The notes under the pieces: model-generated | The model's database searches: none | Told to the model about the DNA's origin: nothing | Seen by the model: the letters and a program-made list of their open reading frames with translations, nothing else | Assembly: GCA_031291445.1 (NCBI GenBank) | Contig: JARLJA010000064.1 | Coordinates: 1-38,051 of the forward strand | DNA from: Xanthobacteraceae bacterium | Lineage (GTDB): Bacteria > Pseudomonadota > Alphaproteobacteria > Rhizobiales > Xanthobacteraceae | DNA length: 38,051 nt | Direction: 5' to 3' | Position numbers and translations under genes: made by a program | In this document: in pieces, positions 19,525 through 28,088 of the stretch | Layout: every line of letters begins with the position of its first letter | Position numbering within the stretch: position 1 is the first letter of the stretch

Positions 19525-19905
19525 ATGCCCAGAATCCTGATCGCCGACGACGAAGACTCGATGCGCTCCCTGGTGGCGCGCGCCATCGCCATGGACGGCC
19601 ATCAGATCGTGACGGCGTCCGACGGCGCCGAGGCGCTCGAGATCATCACCCGCGAGGCGGGAGCCTTCGACCTGCTGCTCACCGACATCAAGATGCCGAT
19701 CATGGACGGCATCGCGCTGGCGCTGGCGGTCAGGCGGGATTTCCCGATGATTCCGATCCTGCTGATGACCGGCTTCGCCGACCAGCGCGAGCGCGCCTCC
19801 GGGCTCGACGCCATCGTCAACGACGTCATCACCAAGCCGTTCTCGGTCGCCGACATCCGCGCCGCCGCGGCGCGCGCGCTGGCCGGCGGCCCCGGCCCTC
19901 AGTAA
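19525..19905 (+). CDS. cpdR: CpdR-like single-domain response regulator
   Basis: 126 residues, a bare receiver domain: acidic pocket D8/D9/E10, phospho-acceptor D54 in LLTDIKMP, T82 in MTGF and K104 in TKPF. It matches the CpdR group, in which the unphosphorylated form primes ClpXP to degrade cell-cycle regulators in Caulobacter and rhizobia, and the CckA-ChpT relay phosphorylates it. The C terminus reads ALAGGPGPQ, without the terminal Ala-Ala known from Caulobacter CpdR. The assignment to CpdR itself rather than another short receiver is likely but not certain. Its last 7 bp overlap the convergent TIGR02302 gene. Confidence 0.78.
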   Translation: MPRILIADDEDSMRSLVARAIAMDGHQIVTASDGAEALEIITREAGAFDLLLTDIKMPIMDGIALALAVRRDFPMIPILLMTGFADQRERASGLDAIVNDVITKPFSVADIRAAAARALAGGPGPQ

Positions 19906-22478
19906 TCCTTCAACAGCCGCTCGATATAGTCGAGCTCGATCTGGGGCCGCTGCGGATCCGCCAGCCGGCGCCGCAGCTCCTCGAGAATGCGGCGCGCGCG
20001 CTGCACCGCGCCCTCGCTGGCGTCGGGGATGCGGACGTTGAAATCATCGAAGGTGCGCGACCGCAGCGGACGTCCCAGCGGATCGGCGTCGGGACCGCCG
20101 CCCTCCTGGCGCCCCATCCGGCTGCCGGGGCCATCGCCCTCGCCGTTCTGTTGCTGCTGCATGTCCCGCGCGAGCTTCTGGGCGCCGCGCCGCAGCGCCT
20201 CCAGGGCCTGCCCCTGGGAATCGACCGCCGCATCGGCATTGCCCTCGCCGAGGCGCCCGTCGGCATCCCCCATGGCGCCATCGGCCTGGTCGAGCCCGCC
20301 GCCGTCGTCGCCCGGGGTGCCCTGATCGGCCTGGTCCTGGCCGCCCTGGCCCTGCTCGCCGCTCTGGCCGTCGCGGCCGGGCTCGCCGCGCTGACGGGCG
20401 CCCATGCCCTGCTTGTTGAGGCCGTCGAGCAGCTTCTTGAGCCGGTCGCGCAGGCCCTGCTGGTCCTCGCGCAGCCCGTTCATGGCGTTCTGATCGCCTT
20501 GCTGCTGCTGCTGGCCGCGCATGCGGTCGCGCCGCTGCTCCTGGCCCTGCTTGAAGGTCTTGTCGCGCAGCTGCTGCTGCTTGCGAATGACGTCGCCGAG
20601 TTCGTTGAGCGACTGCTGCATGTCGCTGTCGCCCTGCTGGCCGGGCTGGGCCATCTGGAGATTCTCGAGCATCTGCTGCAACTGGTCGAGCAGCTGGCGC
20701 GCCCCGTCCTTGTCGCCGGAGCGGGACAGGCGCTCCATGCGCTCGATCATGGCGTTGAGATCCTCCGGCCGCACGATCTTGGTATTGGGCGAGAGCGGGC
20801 GCGCCAGCTGCTGCGGATTGCTCCGCGACTGCTCGGCGAGCTGGCGCATGTAGCGGTCGAGCGCTGCGCGCAACTGCTCGGTGAGCTTCTTGATCTCCTC
20901 GTCGCTGGCGCCGCGTTCGAGCGCCTGCTGAAGCGCGTCCTGCGCCGCGCGCAGCGCCTTGTCGACGTCGGTGATGTTGCCGTCCTCGATGGTGACCGCC
21001 AGCGCCCACAGGCTCGCGACCACCCCGCGCAGGTCCTCGTCGCTGCGCGCGGCGGCGAGCTGGGCCGTGGCCGCGCGCAGCCCGAGATACTGCCCGAACT
21101 CCGGCGTGAACAGATCCGGCGCGATCAGCAGGGCATCGAGCGCGGCGTGGACGGTCACGCTCTGGTTGGCGTCGAGCGCCAGCATCCGCCGCAGTTCGAT
21201 CAGCGCGCGCGGCAGCGGCTTGGCGAACACCCGCTCGGGCAGGCGCATCGCAAACGGCGTGCTGCGGCCTTCGTTGCCGGCCTCGTCGCGCGCCGTCAGC
21301 GTCAGCACGACATCGGCGCCGGCATAGGGGTGTTCGCTGAGATCCTTGACGGTCTGCCCGACGCCGTTGCGGGTCCGCACGTTCGGCAGCACCAGCGCGA
21401 AGCCGGGCGGATCGTAGAGCGGCCGCGGCGGCACCCGGTCGCCGGCGGCGGAGGCATCGGCCTCGGGCGCCGCGAACTGCGCCCGCGCGTCGGTGACGCC
21501 GTAGTCGTCCTCGATCTTGTAGGCGAACAGCGTGGCGCCGCGCGCCTGGCGCTCGGGATCCTTGGCGAGCGCGATCACCGGGGCGCGGTCGGGCACCGCC
21601 CGGAACGTCCATGGCGGATGCGAGGCCGGCGAACGCACCTGCGCGCTGCCATCGCCGGTGATGGTGTAGCGGTACTCGGTAGCGCCCTTGGGCGGCTCGT
21701 TCGATGCAGCCGCCTCGACCATGCCGCCGCTGATGGCAACCTCCAGCCGGCTGCCGCTGGCCCGCACCGTCAAAATGCTGCCGGCGGGAACAGCGAGCGA
21801 CCCGGCGGCGGCCGGCGCCGCGCCGGCCTCGGCGGTGGCGCCTGCGGTCAGGATCACCGGCGCCCGCGCGGTGTAGGGCGGCGGCGTCACCCAGGCGTCG
21901 ATCCGCACATCGGGCCCCGCCAGGAGCCCATTCCAGTCGAACGCGGCTGCGACCCGCGCCGTGCGCTCGCCGCCGGCGGCGACGAAGGTGGCGGCCACCA
22001 GCACGACCGCCAGCGCGCGCAGCGCCCATGGATCGTGAAGCGCAAGCCGCGGTGCGGGCAGCCCGGCGCGGATGCGCCGCAGCGACGCCAGCGCGCGTTC
22101 GCGCTGAACCTGCCACAGGGCGAGGGTCACGGGGTCGTCCGACTGCACGGTATCGGTGACTGCGGTCGCGGGGCGGTGGGGGACGCCGGCGGCCCGATCG
22201 AGCCGGTGCAGCGCCTCGTCGCGCGTCGGCCAGCGAAACCGGATCAGGGGCCGCAGCGCCGCCAGCACCAGCAGCGCGAAGCAGGCGACGCCGCCGACCC
22301 GCGCCGCGGTCGGCAGCCCACCCCATAGTCCGGCCCATGAGGCCGCCAGGAACAGGCCGACGACGGTGAGGACGCGGGCGCCGATCGGCCACAGCCGCTC
22401 CCACGCGATCGCCCATCCGGCACGCCTCAGAGCCTGCTCCAGGCGTAGCCGCGTCTGGTCCGATCCGTCAGGCAGCAA
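19899..22478 (-). CDS. TIGR02302 / DUF4175 family membrane protein
   Basis: 859 residues from TTG 22478; no other start is open because a stop lies shortly upstream in frame. Three hydrophobic segments near the N terminus (about 33-52, 59-76, 150-170) are followed by a large extracytoplasmic part. Residues from about 480 to 620 are predicted coiled coil; from about 610 to 790 the chain is extremely rich in Gln, Gly, Asp and Arg (runs such as QQQQQGDQN). The family is found across Rhizobiales beside lysA and the argH region, and its function is unknown. The 3' end overlaps cpdR by 7 bp. Confidence 0.88.
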   Translation of the reverse strand: MLPDGSDQTRLRLEQALRRAGWAIAWERLWPIGARVLTVVGLFLAASWAGLWGGLPTAARVGGVACFALLVLAALRPLIRFRWPTRDEALHRLDRAAGVPHRPATAVTDTVQSDDPVTLALWQVQRERALASLRRIRAGLPAPRLALHDPWALRALAVVLVAATFVAAGGERTARVAAAFDWNGLLAGPDVRIDAWVTPPPYTARAPVILTAGATAEAGAAPAAAGSLAVPAGSILTVRASGSRLEVAISGGMVEAAASNEPPKGATEYRYTITGDGSAQVRSPASHPPWTFRAVPDRAPVIALAKDPERQARGATLFAYKIEDDYGVTDARAQFAAPEADASAAGDRVPPRPLYDPPGFALVLPNVRTRNGVGQTVKDLSEHPYAGADVVLTLTARDEAGNEGRSTPFAMRLPERVFAKPLPRALIELRRMLALDANQSVTVHAALDALLIAPDLFTPEFGQYLGLRAATAQLAAARSDEDLRGVVASLWALAVTIEDGNITDVDKALRAAQDALQQALERGASDEEIKKLTEQLRAALDRYMRQLAEQSRSNPQQLARPLSPNTKIVRPEDLNAMIERMERLSRSGDKDGARQLLDQLQQMLENLQMAQPGQQGDSDMQQSLNELGDVIRKQQQLRDKTFKQGQEQRRDRMRGQQQQQGDQNAMNGLREDQQGLRDRLKKLLDGLNKQGMGARQRGEPGRDGQSGEQGQGGQDQADQGTPGDDGGGLDQADGAMGDADGRLGEGNADAAVDSQGQALEALRRGAQKLARDMQQQQNGEGDGPGSRMGRQEGGGPDADPLGRPLRSRTFDDFNVRIPDASEGAVQRARRILEELRRRLADPQRPQIELDYIERLLKDY

Positions 22479-22664
22479 TGCCGCTGTTCCCGCTGGTTGC
22501 CATCATCGCATGGAATCCTAGCACGGCGGCGGCAATGAGGCATTGGGGTTAGCCAGTCCGCGCGGGCAATCCACCGATGATCTCACGCAGACGTGACGCG
22601 CGCGAAATCCCCGCGTAGCCTGACGCTCCCGACCGCCCTCCCCACAAAGCCAACAGGACACGTC

Positions 22665-23045
22665 ATGGACCAAGCCACCTACGACAAGGGCCTCGCCATT
22701 CGCAAAGCGGTGCTCGGCGAGGACTACGTCAATACGGCGCTGAAGAACGCCGACGACTTCAACCGGCCCTTCCAGGATCTGTTGACCGAGTATTGCTGGG
22801 GCGCCTGCTGGGGCCGCGACGGCCTGCCGCGCAAGACCCGCAGCATGCTCAATCTGGCGATGATCGCGATCCTGAACCGGCCGCACGAGCTGCGCGCGCA
22901 CCTCAAGGGCGCGTTGACCAACGGCGTCAGCAGGGACGAGATCCGCGAGATCTTCATGCAGGTCATGATCTATGCCGGCGCGCCGGCGGCGGTCGACAGC
23001 TTCCGCATCGCCCGCGAAGTGTTCGCCGAGCTCGACAAGGCCTGA
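22665..23045 (+). CDS. Carboxymuconolactone decarboxylase family protein (PcaC-like)
   Basis: 126 residues, the size of 4-carboxymuconolactone decarboxylase. TEYCWGACWGRDGLPRKTRSMLNLA (read as two blocks around C44 and C48) and HLKGALTNGVSRDEIREI match the PcaC group more closely than the AhpD group. PcaC decarboxylates a lactone in protocatechuate breakdown. No other pca gene lies nearby, so the substrate may differ. ATG 22665 has AGGACA upstream; the longer frame to 22593 does not look coding. First gene of a three-gene set; 8 bases separate it from the next start. Confidence 0.83.
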   Translation: MDQATYDKGLAIRKAVLGEDYVNTALKNADDFNRPFQDLLTEYCWGACWGRDGLPRKTRSMLNLAMIAILNRPHELRAHLKGALTNGVSRDEIREIFMQVMIYAGAPAAVDSFRIAREVFAELDKA

Positions 23046-23053
23046 GGCGCGCC

Positions 23054-23956
23054 ATGGATGTCGGATTCATCGGCCTCGGCCGGATGGGGTTCCCGATGGC
23101 GAGCCGCCTGCTCGCGGCGGGCCACCGGCTGGTCGCCTACGACACCCGGCCCGACGCACTCGCGCGTCTGGCCGCGCTGGGCGCCGAGCCGGCGGGATCG
23201 CCCGCCGAGGTCGCCGATCGCACCGAGACGGTGATGGCGAGCCTGCCGTCGCTCGATGCGTCGCTGCAGGTGGCGACCGGGCCGGACGGCGTCATCGCCG
23301 GACGGCGGGTCCGCCGCTTCGTCGATCTCTCCACGGTCGGCTCGCAGATGGCGAAGCGGATTCACGGCCTGCTCGCCGAGCGCGACATCGTGCAGATCGA
23401 CAGCCCGGTGAGCGGCGGCGTCGGCGGCGCGGAGAAAGGCACGCTCGCGGTCATGGTGTCGGGCCCCTCCGCCGCGGTCGCCGCGGTCACGCCGCTGCTC
23501 GAACGTCTCGGCCGGGTCTTCGTCATCGGCGAGGCCCCGGGCGCGGCCCAGACCATGAAGCTCGTCAACAACCTGCTCTCGGCGACCGCCATCGTCGCGA
23601 CCTCCGAGGCGGTGGTGATGGGCGTCAAGGCCGGGCTCGACGCCGGCGTGATGATCGACGTCATCAACGCGGGCACCGGCCTGAATACCGCGAGCCGCGA
23701 CAAATTCCCGAAATCGATCCTGCCGCGCAGCTTCGATTTCGGCTTTGCCACCGGGCTGATGGTCAAGGACGTGCGGCTGTGCCTCGAGGGGGCCCGCGCC
23801 ATGGGGCTTTCGCTCGGCGTCAGCCAGGCGGTGGAGACGCTGTGGGAGACCGTGATCCGCGACGAAGGCGCCGACAGCGATTTCACCGCGGCGATCAAGC
23901 CGATCGAGCGCGCCGCCGGCGTCGAGGTGCGCGGCGGCGACGCCTCCAGCCGTTAG
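23054..23956 (+). CDS. NAD(P)-dependent 3-hydroxyisobutyrate-dehydrogenase-like oxidoreductase
   Basis: 300 residues of the beta-hydroxyacid dehydrogenase family. GFIGLGRMGFPMA (4-16) binds the dinucleotide, SPVSGGVGGAEKGTL (117-131) is the substrate-binding loop, and K169 in GAAQTMKLVNN is the catalytic lysine. The relatives include 3-hydroxyisobutyrate, tartronate-semialdehyde and similar enzymes; the true substrate is not clear. It lies 8 bases after the PcaC-like gene and 19 before the lactonase-like gene, so the three are probably co-transcribed. Confidence 0.85.
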   Translation: MDVGFIGLGRMGFPMASRLLAAGHRLVAYDTRPDALARLAALGAEPAGSPAEVADRTETVMASLPSLDASLQVATGPDGVIAGRRVRRFVDLSTVGSQMAKRIHGLLAERDIVQIDSPVSGGVGGAEKGTLAVMVSGPSAAVAAVTPLLERLGRVFVIGEAPGAAQTMKLVNNLLSATAIVATSEAVVMGVKAGLDAGVMIDVINAGTGLNTASRDKFPKSILPRSFDFGFATGLMVKDVRLCLEGARAMGLSLGVSQAVETLWETVIRDEGADSDFTAAIKPIERAAGVEVRGGDASSR

Positions 23957-23975
23957 CCAGCAAGGTCCGAACCCG

Positions 23976-24779
23976 ATGACGAACGATGCCGGCCCCGAGA
24001 TCTACGCCATCCGCTACGCCCATCACGACGGGCGCAGCGAGGCGCAGAACTTCATCGATGGCGACCCCCACAGCGCCTCCGGACCGCTCGACTTCTACGT
24101 CTGGGCCATCAAGACCGCCCAGGGCACCATCCTGGTCGACACCGGATTCGACGCGGCGATGGCGAAGCGGCGCAACCGCACCGTGCTCAGGCCGGTCGAG
24201 GACGGCTTGAGCACGATCGGGATCACGCCCGAGGACGTCCGCGACGTGGTGATCACCCATCTGCACTACGACCACGCCGGCAACCACGACCTGTTCCCCC
24301 GCGCGCGCTTCCATCTCCAGGACTGCGAGATGGCCTACGCCACCGGGCGCTGCATGTGCGACGCCGCGTTCCGGGTGCCGTTCGAAGCCGACGACGTCGC
24401 CGCGATGGTGCGCAAGGTGTTCGCCGACCGCGTCAGCTTCCACGACGGCGACGGCACCATCGCGCCGGGCGTGACGGTCCACCACATCGGCGGCCATTCC
24501 ATGGGGCTGCAGGCGGTGCGGGTCGAGACCGCGCGCGGCGCGGTGGTGCTGGCCTCCGACGCCAGCCACCTCTACGCCCATGTCGAGACCGGGCGGGTAT
24601 TTCCGATCGTCTACAAGACCGAGGACGTCGCGGCTGGTTACGACAGGCTCAAACGCCTCGCCGCCTCGAGCCGGCATATCGTCCCGGGGCACGACCCCGA
24701 CGTGCTGCGGCGCTATCCCGCCGCCCATCCCGACCTCGCCGGCTGGGTGGTGCGGCTCGATCTCGAGCCGACCGGCTAG
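23976..24779 (+). CDS. Metallo-beta-lactamase-fold hydrolase, N-acyl homoserine lactonase-like
   Basis: 267 residues with the metal motif THLHYDHAGN (H95, H97, D99, H100), a further histidine in GGHSMGLQ, the aspartate in ASDASHLY and a last histidine in VPGHDPDVL: a full two-metal site. The sequence groups with AHL lactonases (AttM/AiiA type), but in this cassette a lactone made in aromatic or sugar-acid breakdown is an equally good substrate. Stop codon TAG ends one base before the convergent lysA stop. Confidence 0.82.
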   Translation: MTNDAGPEIYAIRYAHHDGRSEAQNFIDGDPHSASGPLDFYVWAIKTAQGTILVDTGFDAAMAKRRNRTVLRPVEDGLSTIGITPEDVRDVVITHLHYDHAGNHDLFPRARFHLQDCEMAYATGRCMCDAAFRVPFEADDVAAMVRKVFADRVSFHDGDGTIAPGVTVHHIGGHSMGLQAVRVETARGAVVLASDASHLYAHVETGRVFPIVYKTEDVAAGYDRLKRLAASSRHIVPGHDPDVLRRYPAAHPDLAGWVVRLDLEPTG

Positions 24780-26048
24780 CTAGAAGAGCCACGGCGCGGG
24801 CCGATCCATCGCGATCAGGTCCTCGACCTCGACGCGCGGGCGCACCACCGCCCACTGCGCGCCCTTGACCAGCACCTCGGGCACCAGCGGCCGGGTGTTG
24901 TAGGTGCAGGCCTGCACCGCGCCGTAGGCGCCCGCGGTCATGATCGCCATCAGGTCGCCCGGCCGGGGCTCCGGCAGCGTGCGGTCGAGCGCCAGATAGT
25001 CGCCGGTCTCGCACACCGGCCCGACCACGTCGGCCACCATGGTGGGCGCGCCGGCGGCCGGCTCCCGCACCGGCAGGATGTCGTGATGGGCCTCGTAGAG
25101 CGTCGGCCGGATCAGGTCGTTCATCGCCGCGTCGATCACCAGGAAGGTCTTGGCCTCGCCGCGCTTGAGATAGAGCACCCGCGTCACCAGGATCCCGGCA
25201 TTGCCGACGATCATGCGGCCCGGCTCGAACAGCAGCTTGACGTCGAGCGTGCGCACCGCGCGCTTGACCACCTCGGCATAGGCCGCCGGCAGCGGCGGCG
25301 CCGGCTCGTCGGCGTGGTAGGGAATGCCGAGGCCGCCGCCGAAATCGACGTGCGAGATGACGTGGCCGTCGGCGCGCAGGGTCCGCACGAAATCCGCCAG
25401 CAGCGCGAAGGCATCGGCCATCGGCGTCAGGTCGGTGATCTGGCTGCCGATATGCATGTCGACGCCGGTGACGCGGAGCCCCGGCAGGCGGGCGGCGCGG
25501 CCATAGACCTCGCGCGCCCGGCTGATCGGAATGCCGAACTTGTTCTCGGACTTGCCGGTCGCGATCTTGGCGTGGGTCTTGGCGTCGACATCCGGGTTGA
25601 CGCGCACCGAGATGCGGGCGATGCGGCCGCTTGCCGCGGCGATCGCCGACAACAGCTCGAGCTCCGGCTCGGATTCGACGTTGATGCAGAGAATGTCGGC
25701 GTCGAGCGCCGCCCTGAGCTCGGCCTCGGTCTTGCCGACGCCGGAGAACACGATCTTGCCGGGCGGAATGCCGGCGGCCTGGGCACGCTTGAGCTCGCCG
25801 CCGGACACCACGTCGGCGCCGGCCCCGAGCCGCGCCAGGGTGCGCAGCACCGCCTGGTTGGAATTGGCCTTCAGCGCGTAGCAGGCCAGCGCGTCGACGT
25901 CGGAAAACGCCTCGGCGAACACCGTGTAGTGGCGCTCCAGGGTCGCGGTCGAATAGCAGTAGAACGGGGTGCCGACACGCGCGGCGATGGTGGCGAGATC
26001 GACCTCTTCGGCGTGCAGCACGCCGTCGCGATAATCGAAGTGATGCAT
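24780..26048 (-). CDS. lysA: Diaminopimelate decarboxylase
   Basis: 422 residues. PLP-dependent fold type III enzyme that makes L-lysine from meso-diaminopimelate. K60 in YALKANSNQAV carries PLP; HIGSQITDLTP, DFGGGLGIPY and EPGRMIVGNAG are the usual PLP-phosphate and domain-interface motifs, and the CETGD block supplies the cross-subunit cysteine. The start ATG 26048 gives the expected HHFDYRDGVLHAEEV N terminus. Third in an argH-lipoprotein-lysA run on the minus strand, 105 bases after the lipoprotein stop. Confidence 0.97.
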   Translation of the reverse strand: MHHFDYRDGVLHAEEVDLATIAARVGTPFYCYSTATLERHYTVFAEAFSDVDALACYALKANSNQAVLRTLARLGAGADVVSGGELKRAQAAGIPPGKIVFSGVGKTEAELRAALDADILCINVESEPELELLSAIAAASGRIARISVRVNPDVDAKTHAKIATGKSENKFGIPISRAREVYGRAARLPGLRVTGVDMHIGSQITDLTPMADAFALLADFVRTLRADGHVISHVDFGGGLGIPYHADEPAPPLPAAYAEVVKRAVRTLDVKLLFEPGRMIVGNAGILVTRVLYLKRGEAKTFLVIDAAMNDLIRPTLYEAHHDILPVREPAAGAPTMVADVVGPVCETGDYLALDRTLPEPRPGDLMAIMTAGAYGAVQACTYNTRPLVPEVLVKGAQWAVVRPRVEVEDLIAMDRPAPWLF

Positions 26049-26153
26049 GGGACTACTGTTCCAAATCCGGGCGTCGCTGCGCTTCCTGACACACTAGCGC
26101 GAACCCGGCCGTTCGGGAAAACGCACCACAGCCTCGCCGCGGCGACGCCTGCG

Positions 26154-26462
26154 CTAATCGAGGATCGGGTCGATGGCGATGCGTTTGGGCGGCAGCTTGG
26201 GCGCATAGCTCGTGCGATCGGACGGGTTGGCGGTGTTGAACAGGTTGCCCTGCGCGGCGGAGGCCCCCGACTTGGCGTTGGGATCGGTTGGTGTCGTCGA
26301 AGACGTCGCCTGCGCGGTCGGCGCCGCGGCGGCGTCCGGCGGCAGGTCGAGGCCGGCCTTGCGCCCGCAGCCGCCGAGCGCAACGGTCGCGGCCAGCACG
26401 GCCAGCGCGAGGAACTTGGACTTCAGGCCGGACGTGCGCTTCACAATCAACAATCCCTGCAT
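26154..26462 (-). CDS. Small lipoprotein, LptM/YifL-like
   Basis: 102 residues from ATG 26462 (AGGG upstream). A basic N terminus (IVKRTSGLKSK), a hydrophobic segment, and a lipobox ALGGC followed by GRKAGLDLPPD indicate an exported lipoprotein; the cysteine would be the first mature residue. The GCGRKAGLDLPP start is what short LptM/YifL lipoproteins show, which in E. coli stabilise the LPS translocon LptDE. The rest is Ala/Pro/Thr-rich and disordered. An in-frame GTG six codons later is a possible start. Lies between argH and lysA. Confidence 0.75.
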   Translation of the reverse strand: MQGLLIVKRTSGLKSKFLALAVLAATVALGGCGRKAGLDLPPDAAAAPTAQATSSTTPTDPNAKSGASAAQGNLFNTANPSDRTSYAPKLPPKRIAIDPILD

Positions 26463-26545
26463 GCGGCTGCACCCTACAAACATCGCCCCGGTTTGACGAG
26501 CCTTGACTGTCTGACCAGCCCGGCAGGGTGCGAAGCCGGCCTTGA

Positions 26546-27943
26546 TTAACCTGAAATGTGCCCTTTTTCCAGCCGCTTAAGCCAGTTTTTGGCCTGCGTC
26601 CGAACATTCTTCGGGGCGGTGCCGCCATAACTGGTGCGGCTGCGCACCGAGCTTTCCACCGAAAGCACCTTGAGCACCTCGGCGGTGATGCGCGGCTCGA
26701 TCTCCTGCATCGCCGCGATCGGCACCTCGTGCAGGGCGACGCCGTCGGCCGCCGCCCTGGCGACGATCCGGCCGGTGACGTGATGGGCCTCGCGGAACGG
26801 CATCTTGAGCGTCCGCACCAGCCAGTCGGCGAGGTCGGTGGCGGTGGCATAGCCGTCGCCGGCGGCGCGCTTCATGCGCTCGGGGTCCGGCGCGAGGTCC
26901 CCGACCATGCCGGTCATGGCGCGGATGGCGAGCGACAGCGCCGCGAAGGCCTCCATGGCGCCCTGCTTGTCCTCCTGCATGTCCTTCTGGTAGGCGAGCG
27001 GCAGCCCCTTCATCACGATCAGGAGCCCGTTCAGCGCGCCGATCACGCGTCCGGTCTTGGCGCGCACCAGCTCGGCGGCGTCGGGGTTGCGCTTCTGCGG
27101 CATGATCGACGAGCCGGTGGTGAACTTGTCCGACAGCCGCACCAGCCCCACCAGCGGCGAGGTCCAGATCACGATTTCCTCGGCGAAGCGCGACAGGTGC
27201 ACGGCCGCGATCGACGCCGCCGCCAGCACCTCGAGGACGAAGTCGCGATCGGAGACCGCGTCGAGCGAGTTGGCCATCGGCCGGTCGAAACCGAGCGCGC
27301 GCGCGGTCGCCGCGCGATCGATCGGAAACGACGTGCCGGCGAGCGCCGCCGCGCCCAGCGGGCTCTCGTTCAACCGCTTGCGGGCGTCCTGGAAACGGCC
27401 GCGGTCGCGGGCCGCCATCTCGACATAGGCGAGCAGGTGATGCCCGAAGGTCACGGGCTGCGCGGTCTGCAGATGGGTGAAGCCCGGCATCACGGTATCG
27501 GCGTGCTCGAGCGCGCGGGTCGCGAGCGCGTGCTGGAACGCCGCCAGCGCCGCGTCGACCCCGTCGATGACGTCGCGGACATAGAGACGGAAATCGGTCG
27601 CCACCTGGTCGTTGCGCGAACGCGCGGTATGCAGGCGGCCGGCCGCCGGCCCGATCAGCTCGGCGAGCCGGCTCTCGACATTCATGTGAATGTCCTCGAG
27701 CGCGCGCTTGAACTCGAAGCTGCCCCGGCCGATCTCTGACAGGATCGTGTCTAGACCTTTGGCGATGTTTTTCGCATCGTTGGCGGTGATGATGCCTTGT
27801 GCGGCGAGCATGGCGGCATGCGCCTTGGACGCAGCGATGTCCTGCGCGTAGAGGTGGCGGTCGACGTCGATGGAGACGTTTATGTCCTCCATGATCGCAT
27901 CGGGGCTCTGCTCGAAGCGACCGCCCCACATCTTGTTGCTCAT
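26546..27943 (-). CDS. argH: Argininosuccinate lyase
   Basis: 465 residues, last enzyme of arginine synthesis, splitting argininosuccinate to arginine and fumarate. Start [15 protein letters not shown] at ATG 27943 is the family norm; [13 protein letters not shown], the [10 protein letters not shown] block and the flexible signature [12 protein letters not shown] are all present. Cytosolic homotetramer. Divergent from tlpA across a 145-base gap that carries a hairpin and an 11-base direct repeat. The upstream frame extension (to 27985) is not used in relatives. Confidence 0.97.
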   Translation of the reverse strand: MSNKMWGGRFEQSPDAIMEDINVSIDVDRHLYAQDIAASKAHAAMLAAQGIITANDAKNIAKGLDTILSEIGRGSFEFKRALEDIHMNVESRLAELIGPAAGRLHTARSRNDQVATDFRLYVRDVIDGVDAALAAFQHALATRALEHADTVMPGFTHLQTAQPVTFGHHLLAYVEMAARDRGRFQDARKRLNESPLGAAALAGTSFPIDRAATARALGFDRPMANSLDAVSDRDFVLEVLAAASIAAVHLSRFAEEIVIWTSPLVGLVRLSDKFTTGSSIMPQKRNPDAAELVRAKTGRVIGALNGLLIVMKGLPLAYQKDMQEDKQGAMEAFAALSLAIRAMTGMVGDLAPDPERMKRAAGDGYATATDLADWLVRTLKMPFREAHHVTGRIVARAAADGVALHEVPIAAMQEIEPRITAEVLKVLSVESSVRSRTSYGGTAPKNVRTQAKNWLKRLEKGHISG

Positions 27944-27962
27944 AGCCCGGCACTCATCCTTC

Positions 27963-28004
27963 GCGACACGGAGGTGTCGCAGCACGCGTTATCGTCGCAG
28001 CACG
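27963..28004. promoter_or_regulatory. Hairpin and direct repeats in the argH-tlpA gap
   Basis: GCGACAC (27963-27969) and GTGTCGC (27974-27980) form a 7-base-pair stem with a four-base loop just upstream of the argH ribosome-binding site (minus-strand AAGGAT, 27959-27954). GTCGCAGCACG occurs twice in direct orientation (27976-27986 and 27994-28004), starts 18 bases apart. The spacing of nearly two helical turns suggests an operator, but no known arginine regulator site is recognised. Confidence 0.4.
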
Positions 28005-28021
28005 ATTGGTCGCTGCGGTCA

Positions 28022-28050
28022 TTGCAATCCGGCCGCGGGGTGCGTATGCG
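28022..28050 (+). promoter_or_regulatory. Candidate tlpA promoter
   Basis: TTGCAA (28022-28027) and TATGCG (28045-28050) with a 17-base spacer, 38 bases before the tlpA start. The -10 is poor (three of six). Confidence 0.3.
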
Positions 28051-28088
28051 GCTGACGGCCAATCCCACCAACCACGGCGCGAAGACCA

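Noticed and set aside
20151-22328. 725-codon antisense frame over the TIGR02302 gene
   Set aside because: High GC removes stop codons on the opposite strand; the product is repetitive Leu/Arg and unlike any family.
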